Assembly (NCBI GenBank): GCA_036339295.1
Contig: JAYZBK010000042.1
Span: forward strand, 1 to 15,808
Length of the DNA stretch: 15,808 bases
Source: GCA-002862325 sp036339295
GTDB lineage: Bacteria > Planctomycetota > Phycisphaerae > Phycisphaerales > SM1A02
Direction: 5' to 3'
Made by a program: the position numbers and the translations under genes. The notes under the pieces are model-generated. The model had not been told where the DNA came from. It did not search any database and saw only the letters and a program-made list of their open reading frames with translations. This document shows, piece by piece, positions 1 through 9,001 of the stretch; position 1 is the first letter of the stretch; each line of letters begins with the position of its first letter.

Positions 1-1647
1 CTCGGTGGGGAGTTCCACCTGTTCACGGCAGGCATCCTCCACTTCCTGGAGAAGGCTCTCGTCACCTCGGTCGTGCAGGAGGGCGACCGCGGCCTCGAAG
101 GCGATGAATCGACCGAGCTGGCTCATGTCGATCCCGTAGCAGTCGGGGTACATGATCGGCGGGGCGCTGGAGACCACGATGATCCGACGGGGATCAAGGC
201 GAGCCAGCATGGTGATGATCGATTCTCGAAGGGTGGTGCCTCGAACGATCGAGTCGTCAAGGATCACCAGGGTGTCCTGGGGCGTGACCGTGCCGCGGGT
301 CACGTCGTAGATGTGCGAGACCAGGTCGCGGCGGGCGCCGTCGTGGGTGATGAACGTCCTGAGGCGCTGGTCCTTGTGGGCGACCTTCTCGGTCCGGGCG
401 CGGGTCCGGATCAGGCGATCGACGTCCTCGCGGGTGACGCTGCCGTCCTCGATCCGGTTCCAGAGCTCCTCGCCGTTGCGTCTTCGCAGGAGGGCGTCGA
501 TCTCCTCGCGCAGCCCCATGAACGCGGTCTCGGCGGTGTTGGGCACGAAGCCGAAGACGGTCCGCGAGATGTCCCAGTCGATCTCGTCGAGCACCCTCGC
601 CGCGACGTTCGCGCCGAGCTGCTTCCGCTCCCGGTAGATGTCGCGATCGTTCCCGCGGCTGAAGTAGATGCGTTCGAACGTGCACTGTCGGCGGGGGAGC
701 GGGGTGGTGTACGGCTCGATGCGGATCTCCCCGCCTCGCTTCACCTCGAGGGCGTGGGCGGCGGGGAGCTCCTCGATCGCCTCGGGGGGCACGTTGAAGG
801 CCGTGACGAGGGCCGCTCGCTCGCTCGCCACCGCGACCACCGCCTCGTCCCGGTAGAGGAACGCGGGACGGATGCCCGCCGCGTCGCGGCACACGAAGAG
901 ATCGCCGTTGCCGATGAGGCCGGCGAAGACGTATCCGCCGTCGAACCGGTCGGTGGCCTGGCGGAGCACCCGGATGAGGTCGATCTCCCGGGAGATCTCG
1001 TCGGCGAGGGCCCGGCCCTCGAGATTCCGGAACGAGCCCTCGCCCATCGTCCGGGCGAGCTGGTCGTGCTCCTGGTCGAGGTAGTAGCCGATCTTCTCGA
1101 GGACGACCTGCGTGTCGGACTCGCCCACCGGGTCGAGGCCGTATCCGAGGAGCTCCTCGAAGATCTGGCGGGAGTTGGTCAGGTTGAAGTTGCCGGCCAC
1201 CGCGAGGTTCCGGCTCGCGACGATGCTCTTCCGGAGGTACGGGTGGCAGACCTCGGTCGTCCGGCCGCCGTGGGTGCCGTACCGGAGGTGGCCCAGCATC
1301 AGTTCGCCGAGCAGCGGCATGGCCTTCTTCAACGCCGCCCCGTCGAGAGCGGCGAGTTCGTCCTCGTCGAGGCCCGCGATCGGCCGGACGACGTCGTCGA
1401 ACAGTCGCTCGATCGGATTCCGCATCGCGCTGCGGACGCGGTCGATGAAGAGCTCGCCCGGCGGCATGTCGAAGCGGACCGTGCCGATGCCGGCCCCGTC
1501 CTGGCCGCGGTTGTGCTGCTTCTCCATGAGCAGGAACAGGCGTCGAAGACCCCAGAGGAGGTCGCCTCGATGCTCGCGATACCAGTCCAGCGGCTGGAGC
1601 AGCCGAACGACGGCGAGTCCGCATTCGTGCAGGATCCGGTCACTCAT
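1..1647 (-). CDS. purF: Amidophosphoribosyltransferase (PurF), 3' end outside the window
   Basis: First committed step of de novo purine synthesis: glutamine amide nitrogen is transferred to PRPP to give 5-phosphoribosylamine, in the cytosol. 549 codons are visible and the frame runs off the left edge. The N-terminus reads MSDRILHE-CGLAVVRLL, so Cys9 is the expected glutaminase nucleophile after removal of an eight-residue propeptide, as known for PurF. Class II amidotransferase signatures follow (EKQHNRGQDGAG near residue 40, GHLRYGTHGG, AGNFNLTN). Further on come the phosphoribosyltransferase PRPP loop VILDDSIVRGTT and APPIMYPDCYGID. It is longer than the roughly 470-500 aa E. coli/B. subtilis enzymes, with extra sequence between the glutaminase core and the PRPP loop. 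It resembles the long PurF I know from Bacteroidetes. The ATG at 1647 is fixed by the position of Cys9; no clear Shine-Dalgarno is seen. It diverges from the gene at 1705 across 57 bp. Confidence 0.93.
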   Translation of the reverse strand, partial: MSDRILHECGLAVVRLLQPLDWYREHRGDLLWGLRRLFLLMEKQHNRGQDGAGIGTVRFDMPPGELFIDRVRSAMRNPIERLFDDVVRPIAGLDEDELAALDGAALKKAMPLLGELMLGHLRYGTHGGRTTEVCHPYLRKSIVASRNLAVAGNFNLTNSRQIFEELLGYGLDPVGESDTQVVLEKIGYYLDQEHDQLARTMGEGSFRNLEGRALADEISREIDLIRVLRQATDRFDGGYVFAGLIGNGDLFVCRDAAGIRPAFLYRDEAVVAVASERAALVTAFNVPPEAIEELPAAHALEVKRGGEIRIEPYTTPLPRRQCTFERIYFSRGNDRDIYRERKQLGANVAARVLDEIDWDISRTVFGFVPNTAETAFMGLREEIDALLRRRNGEELWNRIEDGSVTREDVDRLIRTRARTEKVAHKDQRLRTFITHDGARRDLVSHIYDVTRGTVTPQDTLVILDDSIVRGTTLRESIITMLARLDPRRIIVVSSAPPIMYPDCYGIDMSQLGRFIAFEAAVALLHDRGDESLLQEVEDACREQVELPTE

Positions 1648-1704
1648 GGAATCGGGACGGTAACGCACCCGGCGCGGCGCCGTGGAGCGGCGTATCCTCG
1701 ACGT

Positions 1705-2589
1705 GTGGACTCGGGAGAACCCTACGATCGCGCCCCGGGCGGCGACGCCGAACGGTCGACCGACCTGGTCACCTGGACGCTGCTGCTCGGGCGATGGACG
1801 GCCCTCGTGAAGGCGGGCGAGGGGCTCGCCCTGGCCGCCCCCGACGACGTCGACGCCGCTCGCTGGCGGCGGTCGATCCCCGAGGTGATCACGCTGCAGT
1901 CGATCGCCTTCGCGCTCGGGGAGCTCGAGTCGCTCCCGTCGCTCGACCGGTCGCTGGCCCGGGATCGGGCCGACCTCGCGGTGACGGAGTCCTGCGAGCG
2001 GCTCGACGGCACCTGGCGAGGCGTCGCGATGCCCGAGGGGCTCCTGGAGATCGCCTCGGACGCTCGCCGGGCGGTCGAGGTCGCGGTGTACGCCGGATTG
2101 CGATGGGGCCGGGTCGCGGGGGATCGGGCGTGGCGGATGCCCCAGGTGGCGATCCCGGACGACGAGGTTCCGGGGACGCTCGCCCTGATGCAGCCCGGGA
2201 CGCTCGCACTGGCCGGTTCCCCGGTCGCCTGGTGGACCGAATGCGAGCCGCCCGAGCAGCTCGCGGCGGCGATCGAGCAGGGTGAGCTCGAGGTCGTGGC
2301 GGGCCCGCCGGTGCAGGTCTACCGGATGCTGGACGAGGAGGGACGGGCGGTCCGCGACGAGATCGTGGGCCTCGACGACCTGCCGGCGGGGGTGCCGCTC
2401 CTGGTCCCGATCTCGCTCGACGGGCGGTCCATCGGACGGTTCACCGTCGACCCGGAACGCTGGGCGGCCGCGAACGATGCGGCGGTCGACCTCGCCGATC
2501 CTCCGCCCGTCGTGTTCGGGGAGGGCATCGAGGCGGGCGAGTTCGATCCCTCGGACCGTTCACGCCCCGACCGTTCACGCCCAGAGTGA
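1705..2589 (+). CDS. Uncharacterised 294-aa protein
   Basis: I do not recognise a family. The GTG at 1705 (VDSGEPYDRAPGG) is the most upstream start that does not run into purF, but no strong Shine-Dalgarno is present, so the start is uncertain. The protein is acidic and soluble-looking, with no signal peptide or membrane segment. A helical N-terminal part (TLLLGRWTALVKAGEGLAL, residues 25-43; VITLQSIAFALGELESL, about 61-77) is followed by a β-rich second half (VEVAVYAGLRWGRV; LLVPISLDGRSIGRFTVDPERW). The last residues are a duplicated DRSRP pentapeptide encoded by a tandem 15-bp repeat. The 3' end overlaps the convergent hydrolase gene by 15 bp. Consistent third-position GC and the lack of another gene on either strand here support it being real. 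It could share a bidirectional promoter space with purF, but nothing in it indicates a purine role. Confidence 0.6.
   Translation: MDSGEPYDRAPGGDAERSTDLVTWTLLLGRWTALVKAGEGLALAAPDDVDAARWRRSIPEVITLQSIAFALGELESLPSLDRSLARDRADLAVTESCERLDGTWRGVAMPEGLLEIASDARRAVEVAVYAGLRWGRVAGDRAWRMPQVAIPDDEVPGTLALMQPGTLALAGSPVAWWTECEPPEQLAAAIEQGELEVVAGPPVQVYRMLDEEGRAVRDEIVGLDDLPAGVPLLVPISLDGRSIGRFTVDPERWAAANDAAVDLADPPPVVFGEGIEAGEFDPSDRSRPDRSRPE
2554..2583. repeat. Tandem 15-bp duplication at overlapping gene ends
   Basis: GACCGTTCACGCCCC (2554-2568) is followed directly by GACCGTTCACGCCCA (2569-2583), 14 of 15 bases identical. On the plus strand it encodes DRSRP twice at the end of the 1705-2589 gene. On the minus strand the stop codon of the hydrolase (2575-2577) lies in the right copy, and the left copy carries a second in-frame TGA. 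Confidence 0.9.
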
Positions 2590-3453
2590 ATCGGGCACCG
2601 GCGGGGCGGCCTCCGGGATCGGCGTGCCTGGTCGCAGCTCGATCCGCGGAAGCGGCACCGTGGCATGGGCCAGGTGCAGCCGATCCTCGAGGTTCGACGC
2701 ATGGCGTCGCCAGGTCCGCCGAACGAGATCGGGGTGGTTGCAGTCCCGGGAGAGGTGGATGAGCACGATCGCCGACGGATGCCGCTGCGCGGACATCCGC
2801 TGGACCGCCCACACCGCCTCGTCGTTCGACAGGTGGCCGTGGCCGCTGGTGATCCGGCGCTTCAGGAAGGGGGGCCGCGGCGAGCGGGCCTGGAGGTCGG
2901 GGTCGTAGTTCGACTCGATCGCGACGACGTCGCAGTCCTCGAGGAGCGCCGCCACCGGATCCGTGAAGCGGCCGAGATCGGTCGCCCAGCCGATCGAGAT
3001 CGTCTCCTGATCGTCGATCGCCAGCTCGAGGCGGTAGGCGCTGGTGCCGTGGTCGTCGTGGGGGGCGATCGCCGCCGTGACCGCGAGACCCGGTGCGATC
3101 TCGACCGTGCGGCCGGAGTCGGGCACGGCCGCGAGCCGCGAGGCGGGAACCCCGAGGCGGGCGAGGCCGGGGTGATGCCCGACGCTGGCGTAGACCGGCC
3201 AGCGATGGCAGGTGATCGTGTGCCCCCAGCTGGTGCGAAGGTGGTCCTGGTCGGCGTGCGTGATCAGCGCCCCGAGCACCCGCGACGGATCGAAGACGCC
3301 TCCTTCCGCCTCGAGTCGCGTTCGGAGCGTGCGAGGACCGAGGCCGAGGTCGATGAGCAGGTGGTGGGGTGGCTGGCCGTCTTCCGCGTCGAGGTCGACG
3401 ATCGCCAGGTTGCCCGAGGAGCCGCTTCCGAGGATCCGAAGAAAGGCACGCAT
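2575..3453 (-). CDS. MBL-fold metallo-hydrolase, YycJ/WalJ-like
   Basis: Metallo-β-lactamase-fold hydrolase of 292 aa. The metal-ligand motifs are in the YycJ/WalJ order: GSGSSGN at residues 9-15; THADQDH at 65-71; HDDHGTSAY; ATDLGRF; ESNYDPDL; KRRITSGHGHLSNDEA; and a late IHLSRDCNHPDL. YycJ-type proteins are two-metal phosphodiesterases or 5'-exonucleases linked in Firmicutes to DNA repair and cell-wall signalling; the substrate here is unknown. The metal motif is HxDxDH rather than the usual HxHxDH, as in ComEC-type MBL domains. The ATG at 3453 is preferred over an in-frame ATG at 3513: it begins with the conserved β-strand MRAFLRILGSGSSGN, has GAGGAA upstream, and leaves 16 bp after lpxA instead of a 44-bp overlap. 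Probably co-transcribed with lpxA. Confidence 0.87.
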   Translation of the reverse strand: MRAFLRILGSGSSGNLAIVDLDAEDGQPPHHLLIDLGLGPRTLRTRLEAEGGVFDPSRVLGALITHADQDHLRTSWGHTITCHRWPVYASVGHHPGLARLGVPASRLAAVPDSGRTVEIAPGLAVTAAIAPHDDHGTSAYRLELAIDDQETISIGWATDLGRFTDPVAALLEDCDVVAIESNYDPDLQARSPRPPFLKRRITSGHGHLSNDEAVWAVQRMSAQRHPSAIVLIHLSRDCNHPDLVRRTWRRHASNLEDRLHLAHATVPLPRIELRPGTPIPEAAPPVPDSLWA

Positions 3454-3465
3454 CGGATCGTCCGG

Positions 3466-3471
3466 TTCCTC
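3466..3471 (-). promoter_or_regulatory. Shine-Dalgarno deciding the hydrolase start
   Basis: GAGGAA on the minus strand, 12 nt before the ATG at 3453 and overlapping the lpxA stop codon (3470-3472). The placement suggests translation passes from lpxA to the hydrolase. The spacing is a little longer than optimal. Confidence 0.45.
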
Positions 3472-4288
3472 AGTCGTCGCTCGCCGCGTCGGTCCGACCG
3501 GTGCGGCGGCCACGCATGGTGCAGATGGCCCGGGTCGACTCGCCGAGGAAGGCGAGGTACTCGTCGATGATCGGATCGCCCGCCCTCGTCTCGAGCTGCT
3601 TCTTCGCCGCGGTGAGCGGAAGCCCGCTGCGACAGAAGAGGCGATAGACCCATCGCACGGTGTCGATCTGCTCGGAGGTGAATCCGTGACGACGCAGGCC
3701 GATGATGTTGAAGCTGCCGGCGACGTTGAGCATGGTCACGGTGAACCAGGGCATCACGTCGAGCGCACTGCCACCGCTTCCGCTCAGGAAGCATCCGCGA
3801 CCGAGGCGGACGAACTGATGCACGCCCGAATTGCCGCCGATGATCACGTGGTCCTCGATGATGGCGTGCCCGCCGATCGCGGCGCCGTTGGCCACCACCA
3901 CGTGGTTCGCCATCTGGACGTCGTGGCCGGCGTGGGCCGAGTCCATGAAGAGGTTGTGGCTGCCGATCCTGGTCGGCTCGGTCTCGTGGATCGAGCGGTG
4001 CACGGAGGAGTGCTCGCGGAAGACGTTGTGGTCCCCGATCACCGTGCCCGGCCCCTCCTTCGAGGGATCGAAGTGGAGGGTCTGCGGTGCCACCCCGAGG
4101 CAGGAGAACGGCCAGATGTCGTTGCCCTGTCCGATGACCAGCGGGCCCTGCATGAAGCAGTGGCCGCGAAGGCGGGTCCCGGCACCGATGCGAATCCGGC
4201 CCTCGAGCATGCAGTAGGGGCCGATCTCGACGTCGTCCGCAAGCTCGACCCGGGGGTCGACGATGGCCGTGGGATGGATCCTTGGCAT
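3470..4288 (-). CDS. lpxA: Acyl-ACP--UDP-N-acetylglucosamine O-acyltransferase (LpxA)
   Basis: First enzyme of lipid A synthesis: transfers a 3-hydroxyacyl chain from ACP to the 3-OH of UDP-GlcNAc in the cytosol. 272 aa, slightly longer than the usual ~262. The N-terminal two thirds is a left-handed β-helix of hexapeptide repeats starting at MPRIHPTAIVDP. The catalytic region reads SAHAGHDVQMAN, where His122 corresponds to E. coli His125 by motif alignment. GVHQFVRLG (155-163) and FNIIGLRRHGF (193-203) are the conserved sequences leading into the C-terminal helical domain. The start is fixed by the family's standard N-terminus. The gene stands apart from the common lpxD-fabZ-lpxA cluster and is followed 16 bp later by the YycJ-like hydrolase. 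It diverges from lipB across 41 bp, so its promoter must overlap lipB sequence or lie in that gap. Its presence argues for an outer membrane with lipid A. Confidence 0.96.
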   Translation of the reverse strand: MPRIHPTAIVDPRVELADDVEIGPYCMLEGRIRIGAGTRLRGHCFMQGPLVIGQGNDIWPFSCLGVAPQTLHFDPSKEGPGTVIGDHNVFREHSSVHRSIHETEPTRIGSHNLFMDSAHAGHDVQMANHVVVANGAAIGGHAIIEDHVIIGGNSGVHQFVRLGRGCFLSGSGGSALDVMPWFTVTMLNVAGSFNIIGLRRHGFTSEQIDTVRWVYRLFCRSGLPLTAAKKQLETRAGDPIIDEYLAFLGESTRAICTMRGRRTGRTDAASDD

Positions 4289-4329
4289 GGGGAGGCCCTG
4301 ATTCCCGCCGGAACCGACGTGGTGGAACG

Positions 4330-5127
4330 ATGACCGCGTACCGTACTCGGATGAGCGATTTCGTGCCGTCCGATCGATCCGCCGAGGCCCCCGTGGGACG
4401 GGTGCTCGAGGTCGAGTCGGCGCCCGCCTGGCTCCGGGTCCTTCGCCTCGATCCGATCGGGTACCGCGACGCCTACGAACTCCAGAAACGGTTGCAGGCG
4501 GAGGTCATCGAGCGACGGGGCACGCCCGACGCCCGGGGGCACCTCCTGCTCCTCGAGCACGACCCCGCGGTGGTGACGGTGACGAGGCGCCCCGACGCGG
4601 CGTCGCACGTGCTGGCCTCCGAGGAGGTGCTCGCCCGGAATGGCATCGAGCGGCACGAGACCGACCGCGGGGGCGACGTGACCTACCACGGTCCGGGGCA
4701 GCTCGTCGCGTATCCCATCGTCGACCTCGAGCGGCTGGGGATCCGGATCCACGAGTGGATCCGCCTGCTGGAGCAGGTCGTCATCGACACGCTGTCGACC
4801 CACGGGATCGTCGCCGATCGGGACCCCGGCGCGACCGGCGTCTGGACCGGCCGGAGCCCGGACGACGTCGACGGCGTCGGCGGACGGAAGGTCGCCGCGA
4901 TCGGGGTCCGCGTCTCGCGGTGGGTCACGATGCACGGGCTGGCGCTCAACGTGGATCCCGACCTGTCGCACTTCGACCTGATCGTGCCGTGCGGGCTCGC
5001 CGGTCGACCGGTCACCAGCATCGCCGCGGAGATCGATCGCCCCGCCCCGACGGTGGACGACATCGCGATCGAACTCGCCGATCGCTTCGGCCGTGCGGTC
5101 GCCGGCCTCGAACGCGGTCGCGCGTGA
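4330..5127 (+). CDS. lipB: Lipoyl(octanoyl) transferase (LipB)
   Basis: Transfers octanoate from octanoyl-ACP to lipoyl-domain lysines of 2-oxoacid dehydrogenases and the glycine cleavage H protein, in the cytosol; a lipoyl synthase (not in this window) then adds sulphur. 265 aa from the ATG at 4330. Diagnostic motifs: RGGDVTYHGPGQLVAYPIVDL (from residue 113), GRKVAAIGVRVSRWVTMHG with the conserved Lys187, and LIVPCGLAGRPVTS with the nucleophile Cys221 (Lys/Cys dyad of the family). Start choice is uncertain: the 4330 ATG has GGTGG four bases upstream, a second ATG lies at 4351, and an upstream ATG at 4282 would overlap lpxA. Conserved sequence begins only near residue 35, so the start does not affect the call. 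It converges on the OmpH/Skp-like gene with 12 bp between stops and no evident terminator hairpin. Confidence 0.95.
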   Translation: MTAYRTRMSDFVPSDRSAEAPVGRVLEVESAPAWLRVLRLDPIGYRDAYELQKRLQAEVIERRGTPDARGHLLLLEHDPAVVTVTRRPDAASHVLASEEVLARNGIERHETDRGGDVTYHGPGQLVAYPIVDLERLGIRIHEWIRLLEQVVIDTLSTHGIVADRDPGATGVWTGRSPDDVDGVGGRKVAAIGVRVSRWVTMHGLALNVDPDLSHFDLIVPCGLAGRPVTSIAAEIDRPAPTVDDIAIELADRFGRAVAGLERGRA

Positions 5128-5139
5128 CCGGCGGTCGGG

Positions 5140-5856
5140 TCAGAGTCCCAGTTCGTCCGAGACCTTCGAGGTGAGGTCGATGGCGTCGGGGTAGTGGAGC
5201 AGCAGCCGCCGCCGGATCTGGTCGCTCGCGACGTCGATGGTGGCGGCGTTGAACGGGGCCTCGACGTCGACGAACCGCACGACGATCTCGACCCCCTCGC
5301 GTTCGGCGACGATGTCGACCGCCTCGACCAGCTCTCGGAAGGCCTCCTCGATCTGCTCGGCCCCCAGCTTCTGCTGGATGCTCATCGTGCCCCGCTGCCA
5401 CCGCTGGTACTCCTCCATGAGGCCCTGCCACTGCGTCTGGGCCTCCTGGAAACCCGGGTCCTCGGGCGTCAGCGGTCCGAACTCCTCGCGGAACGCCTCG
5501 ATCCGCTCCTCGAAGGCGCTTCCCTGTTCCTCGGCCTCGCTCTGGAGGGCGCGGCGATCCTCGGCGAAGCGGGTCGAGTCCATCATGGTCGCGAGGAGCT
5601 TCGGGACGTCGACGGCCCCGAGGGACCACGCGCGGGAGGTCTCGCCCTCGCCCCAGGCGAGGCCGCCCTCGACCGCGGTCACGTCGACCGGATCTCCGTC
5701 CCGAAGGAGCACCAGGCGGTCGGCCGGCCCGAGGACCTCCTCCGACCGAGCGGGTTCCGCCTCGGCCGAGGAGCCGATGATCGGGCGATCGAGCAGGACC
5801 GCGACGACCAGGGCGGCGAGCAGGACGTGGACGACGACGCGTTCGACTGGGTGCAT
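5140..5856 (-). CDS. OmpH/Skp-like periplasmic chaperone family protein
   Basis: Likely periplasmic coiled-coil protein of 238 aa related to Skp/OmpH, the holdase that escorts unfolded outer-membrane proteins. An N-terminal hydrophobic segment (about residues 7-22, VVVHVLLAALVVAVLL) acts as signal or membrane anchor. Residues 77-160 follow the OmpH pattern: a short β-strand (WSLGAVDVPKLL), a long charged helix pair (RALQSEAEEQGSAFEERIEAF... EEYQRWQRG), then EAVDIVAEREGVEIVVRF. The end, HYPDAIDLTSKVSDELGL, matches the family's C-terminal D(I/L)T..V pattern. It is longer than E. coli Skp (~160 aa) because of an N-terminal stretch between anchor and helices. The ATG at 5856 is chosen for the AGGAG six bases upstream and the anchor that follows; an in-frame start at 6039 lies inside lepA. 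Last gene of the minus-strand unit, 47 bp after lepA. The overall assignment is by pattern, not strong identity. Confidence 0.6.
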   Translation of the reverse strand: MHPVERVVVHVLLAALVVAVLLDRPIIGSSAEAEPARSEEVLGPADRLVLLRDGDPVDVTAVEGGLAWGEGETSRAWSLGAVDVPKLLATMMDSTRFAEDRRALQSEAEEQGSAFEERIEAFREEFGPLTPEDPGFQEAQTQWQGLMEEYQRWQRGTMSIQQKLGAEQIEEAFRELVEAVDIVAEREGVEIVVRFVDVEAPFNAATIDVASDQIRRRLLLHYPDAIDLTSKVSDELGL

Positions 5857-5903
5857 GGACGACTCCTGGGTTCGTCGGGTCGGGGGCGGGGCGGGGGGGA
5901 CGA

Positions 5904-7709
<1,806 letters not shown>

Positions 7710-7721
7710 CGCTCTGCCTTC

Positions 7722-8186
7722 CTAAGACTTCCGGGCGCGATCACCCATGGTAGCGGACCCGTCGCGATGGCCGCACTCCGGACATTCCGATCCGGGGTCC
7801 GAGGGGTCCAGGAGATTCCCACAGTCCAGGCAGACCGGCGTGCCGACGGAGCCGAGGGCCCGGCGGACGTGGGGAACGTAGGTCCGCTGCATCGCGACCA
7901 CGAAGGCGACGTGCTGGAACGGAAGGAACAGGAGGGCGGTCACGAGGAGCACCCACGACAGCCGTTCGAAGGATCCGGGGACGTTCGAGCTGGCCGTGAA
8001 GAGGGAAGGCAGGAGCAGGGTCGCGAGGAAGAGGCACCCGACGGGGACGAGGGAGATCGCGGTGAACTCCAGGACGTCCCGCGGGGTCCTCAGCATCGAC
8101 AGGTTCGCCTTCCAGTGGATGGCGAGATTCCCGCGGAACGACGGCTTGAACGCGGGGTCGTGGAAGCTGGGCCAGAGAAGGATCAT
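7722..8186 (-). CDS. Small membrane protein with C-terminal zinc ribbon (copy 2)
   Basis: 154-aa protein I cannot name. A cytoplasmic-looking N-terminus (MILLWPSFHDPAFKPSFRGN) is followed by two hydrophobic segments (about residues 41-63 and 76-98), a basic stretch (RTYVPHVRRALG), and a zinc ribbon PVCLDCGN...ECPECGH with Cys119, 122, 135 and 138. It ends in a basic tail. Order and linker closely resemble the protein at 9766-10290, suggesting paralogy. Similar CxxCG...CPECG ribbons are common in planctomycete membrane proteins; the function is unknown. The ATG at 8186 overlaps the mutM stop in an ATGA (8183-8186), so translation is probably coupled. The TAG stop overlaps the lepA ribosome binding site. 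A longer in-frame reading reaching 9602 runs through mutM in the wrong frame and is not credible. Confidence 0.72.
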   Translation of the reverse strand: MILLWPSFHDPAFKPSFRGNLAIHWKANLSMLRTPRDVLEFTAISLVPVGCLFLATLLLPSLFTASSNVPGSFERLSWVLLVTALLFLPFQHVAFVVAMQRTYVPHVRRALGSVGTPVCLDCGNLLDPSDPGSECPECGHRDGSATMGDRARKS

Positions 8187-8980
8187 GCCTGGACCGATGG
8201 TACCCACGCGGTCGTCCGACCCGCGATCGTCTCGATCTCGATCGACTCGCCCGAGGCGGTGGTCGCCTCCTCCGGTCGACCCCAGCGATGATGGAAGAGC
8301 CATCGCCGGGGGAACCGGGCGGAGACCGAGTCGACCTCGACCGCCTTGGCGACGATCGCGCCGAGTCGACGACGGATCCGCTCGATCTCGTCGCGGTCGA
8401 GATCCCTGACCCGTCGGGCCGGGGCGACCCCGGCCTGGTAGAGGATCTCGTCGGCGATCCAGTTCCCGACCCCGGCCGCGAAGGACTGGTCGAGCAGTCG
8501 TCCCTTGATCGTGGCGGTGCCCGTCCCGAGGAGATCCCGGAACCTCGCGGGGGTCGGCAGGTCGAGCAGGGGATCGAAACCGAGGTCCGAGATCGGTGGC
8601 TGGTTCCGGGGATCGTCCCGCATGCGGATCCGGCCGAAGCGACGGGGGTCGGGCATGCCCAGTCGCGACCCGTTCTCGAACTCGAGCTCGATCTTGCAGA
8701 ACCGGGGCCGGTCCTCCTCGTCGACGTACCCGTGGAGGGCGCCGGTCATCCCGAAGTGCAGGAGCAGCGCCGGACCGGCGTCGAACTCCAGCCAGAGCTG
8801 CTTTCCGTGGCGACACGCCGCGACGACGGTTCGCCTCTTCAGCCGCCGCGACACGGTGGCGGGGGTCTGGTCGGCGAACACGATGCGGTCGTTCCAGCAC
8901 CGGGCGGTGCGGATCGTTCGTCCGACGGCGACGGCCTCCGCGATGCGGCGGCCACGTTCGACTTCGGGGAGTTCCGGCAC
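8183..8980 (-). CDS. mutM: Formamidopyrimidine-DNA glycosylase (MutM/Fpg), zincless-finger form
   Basis: Base-excision repair glycosylase/AP lyase for oxidised purines such as 8-oxoguanine. 265 aa, near the family norm. The start is GTG at 8980, required because the catalytic residue is the proline after Met: PELPEVE. The strand-insertion residues look Fpg-like (HFGMTGAL Met; DPRRFGRIRM Arg/Phe), and a conserved lysine sits in CRHGKQLWLEF. The helix-two-turn-helix is LDQSFAAGVGNWIADEILYQAG. The C-terminal region keeps the finger framework (RWGRPEE...IETIAGRTTAWVPSVQ), including the Arg that contacts DNA, but has no cysteines, whereas canonical Fpg carries four zinc-binding Cys there. This resembles the zincless fingers of NEIL1, plant FPG and mimivirus Nei1. 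GGAG lies six bases upstream. It sits in a unit with two TM-zinc-ribbon genes, 21 bp after the secreted-protein gene. Confidence 0.92.
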   Translation of the reverse strand: MPELPEVERGRRIAEAVAVGRTIRTARCWNDRIVFADQTPATVSRRLKRRTVVAACRHGKQLWLEFDAGPALLLHFGMTGALHGYVDEEDRPRFCKIELEFENGSRLGMPDPRRFGRIRMRDDPRNQPPISDLGFDPLLDLPTPARFRDLLGTGTATIKGRLLDQSFAAGVGNWIADEILYQAGVAPARRVRDLDRDEIERIRRRLGAIVAKAVEVDSVSARFPRRWLFHHRWGRPEEATTASGESIEIETIAGRTTAWVPSVQA

Positions 8981-9001
8981 GATCGACTCCGAGCGGAGCC
9001 G

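Noticed and set aside
73..1647. Long open plus-strand frame opposite purF
   Set aside because: It is the antisense of purF. High GC suppresses stop codons, and the translation is a charged Val/Asp/Arg/Glu-rich shadow with no motif. Only the part from 1705 on, beyond purF, is kept as a gene.
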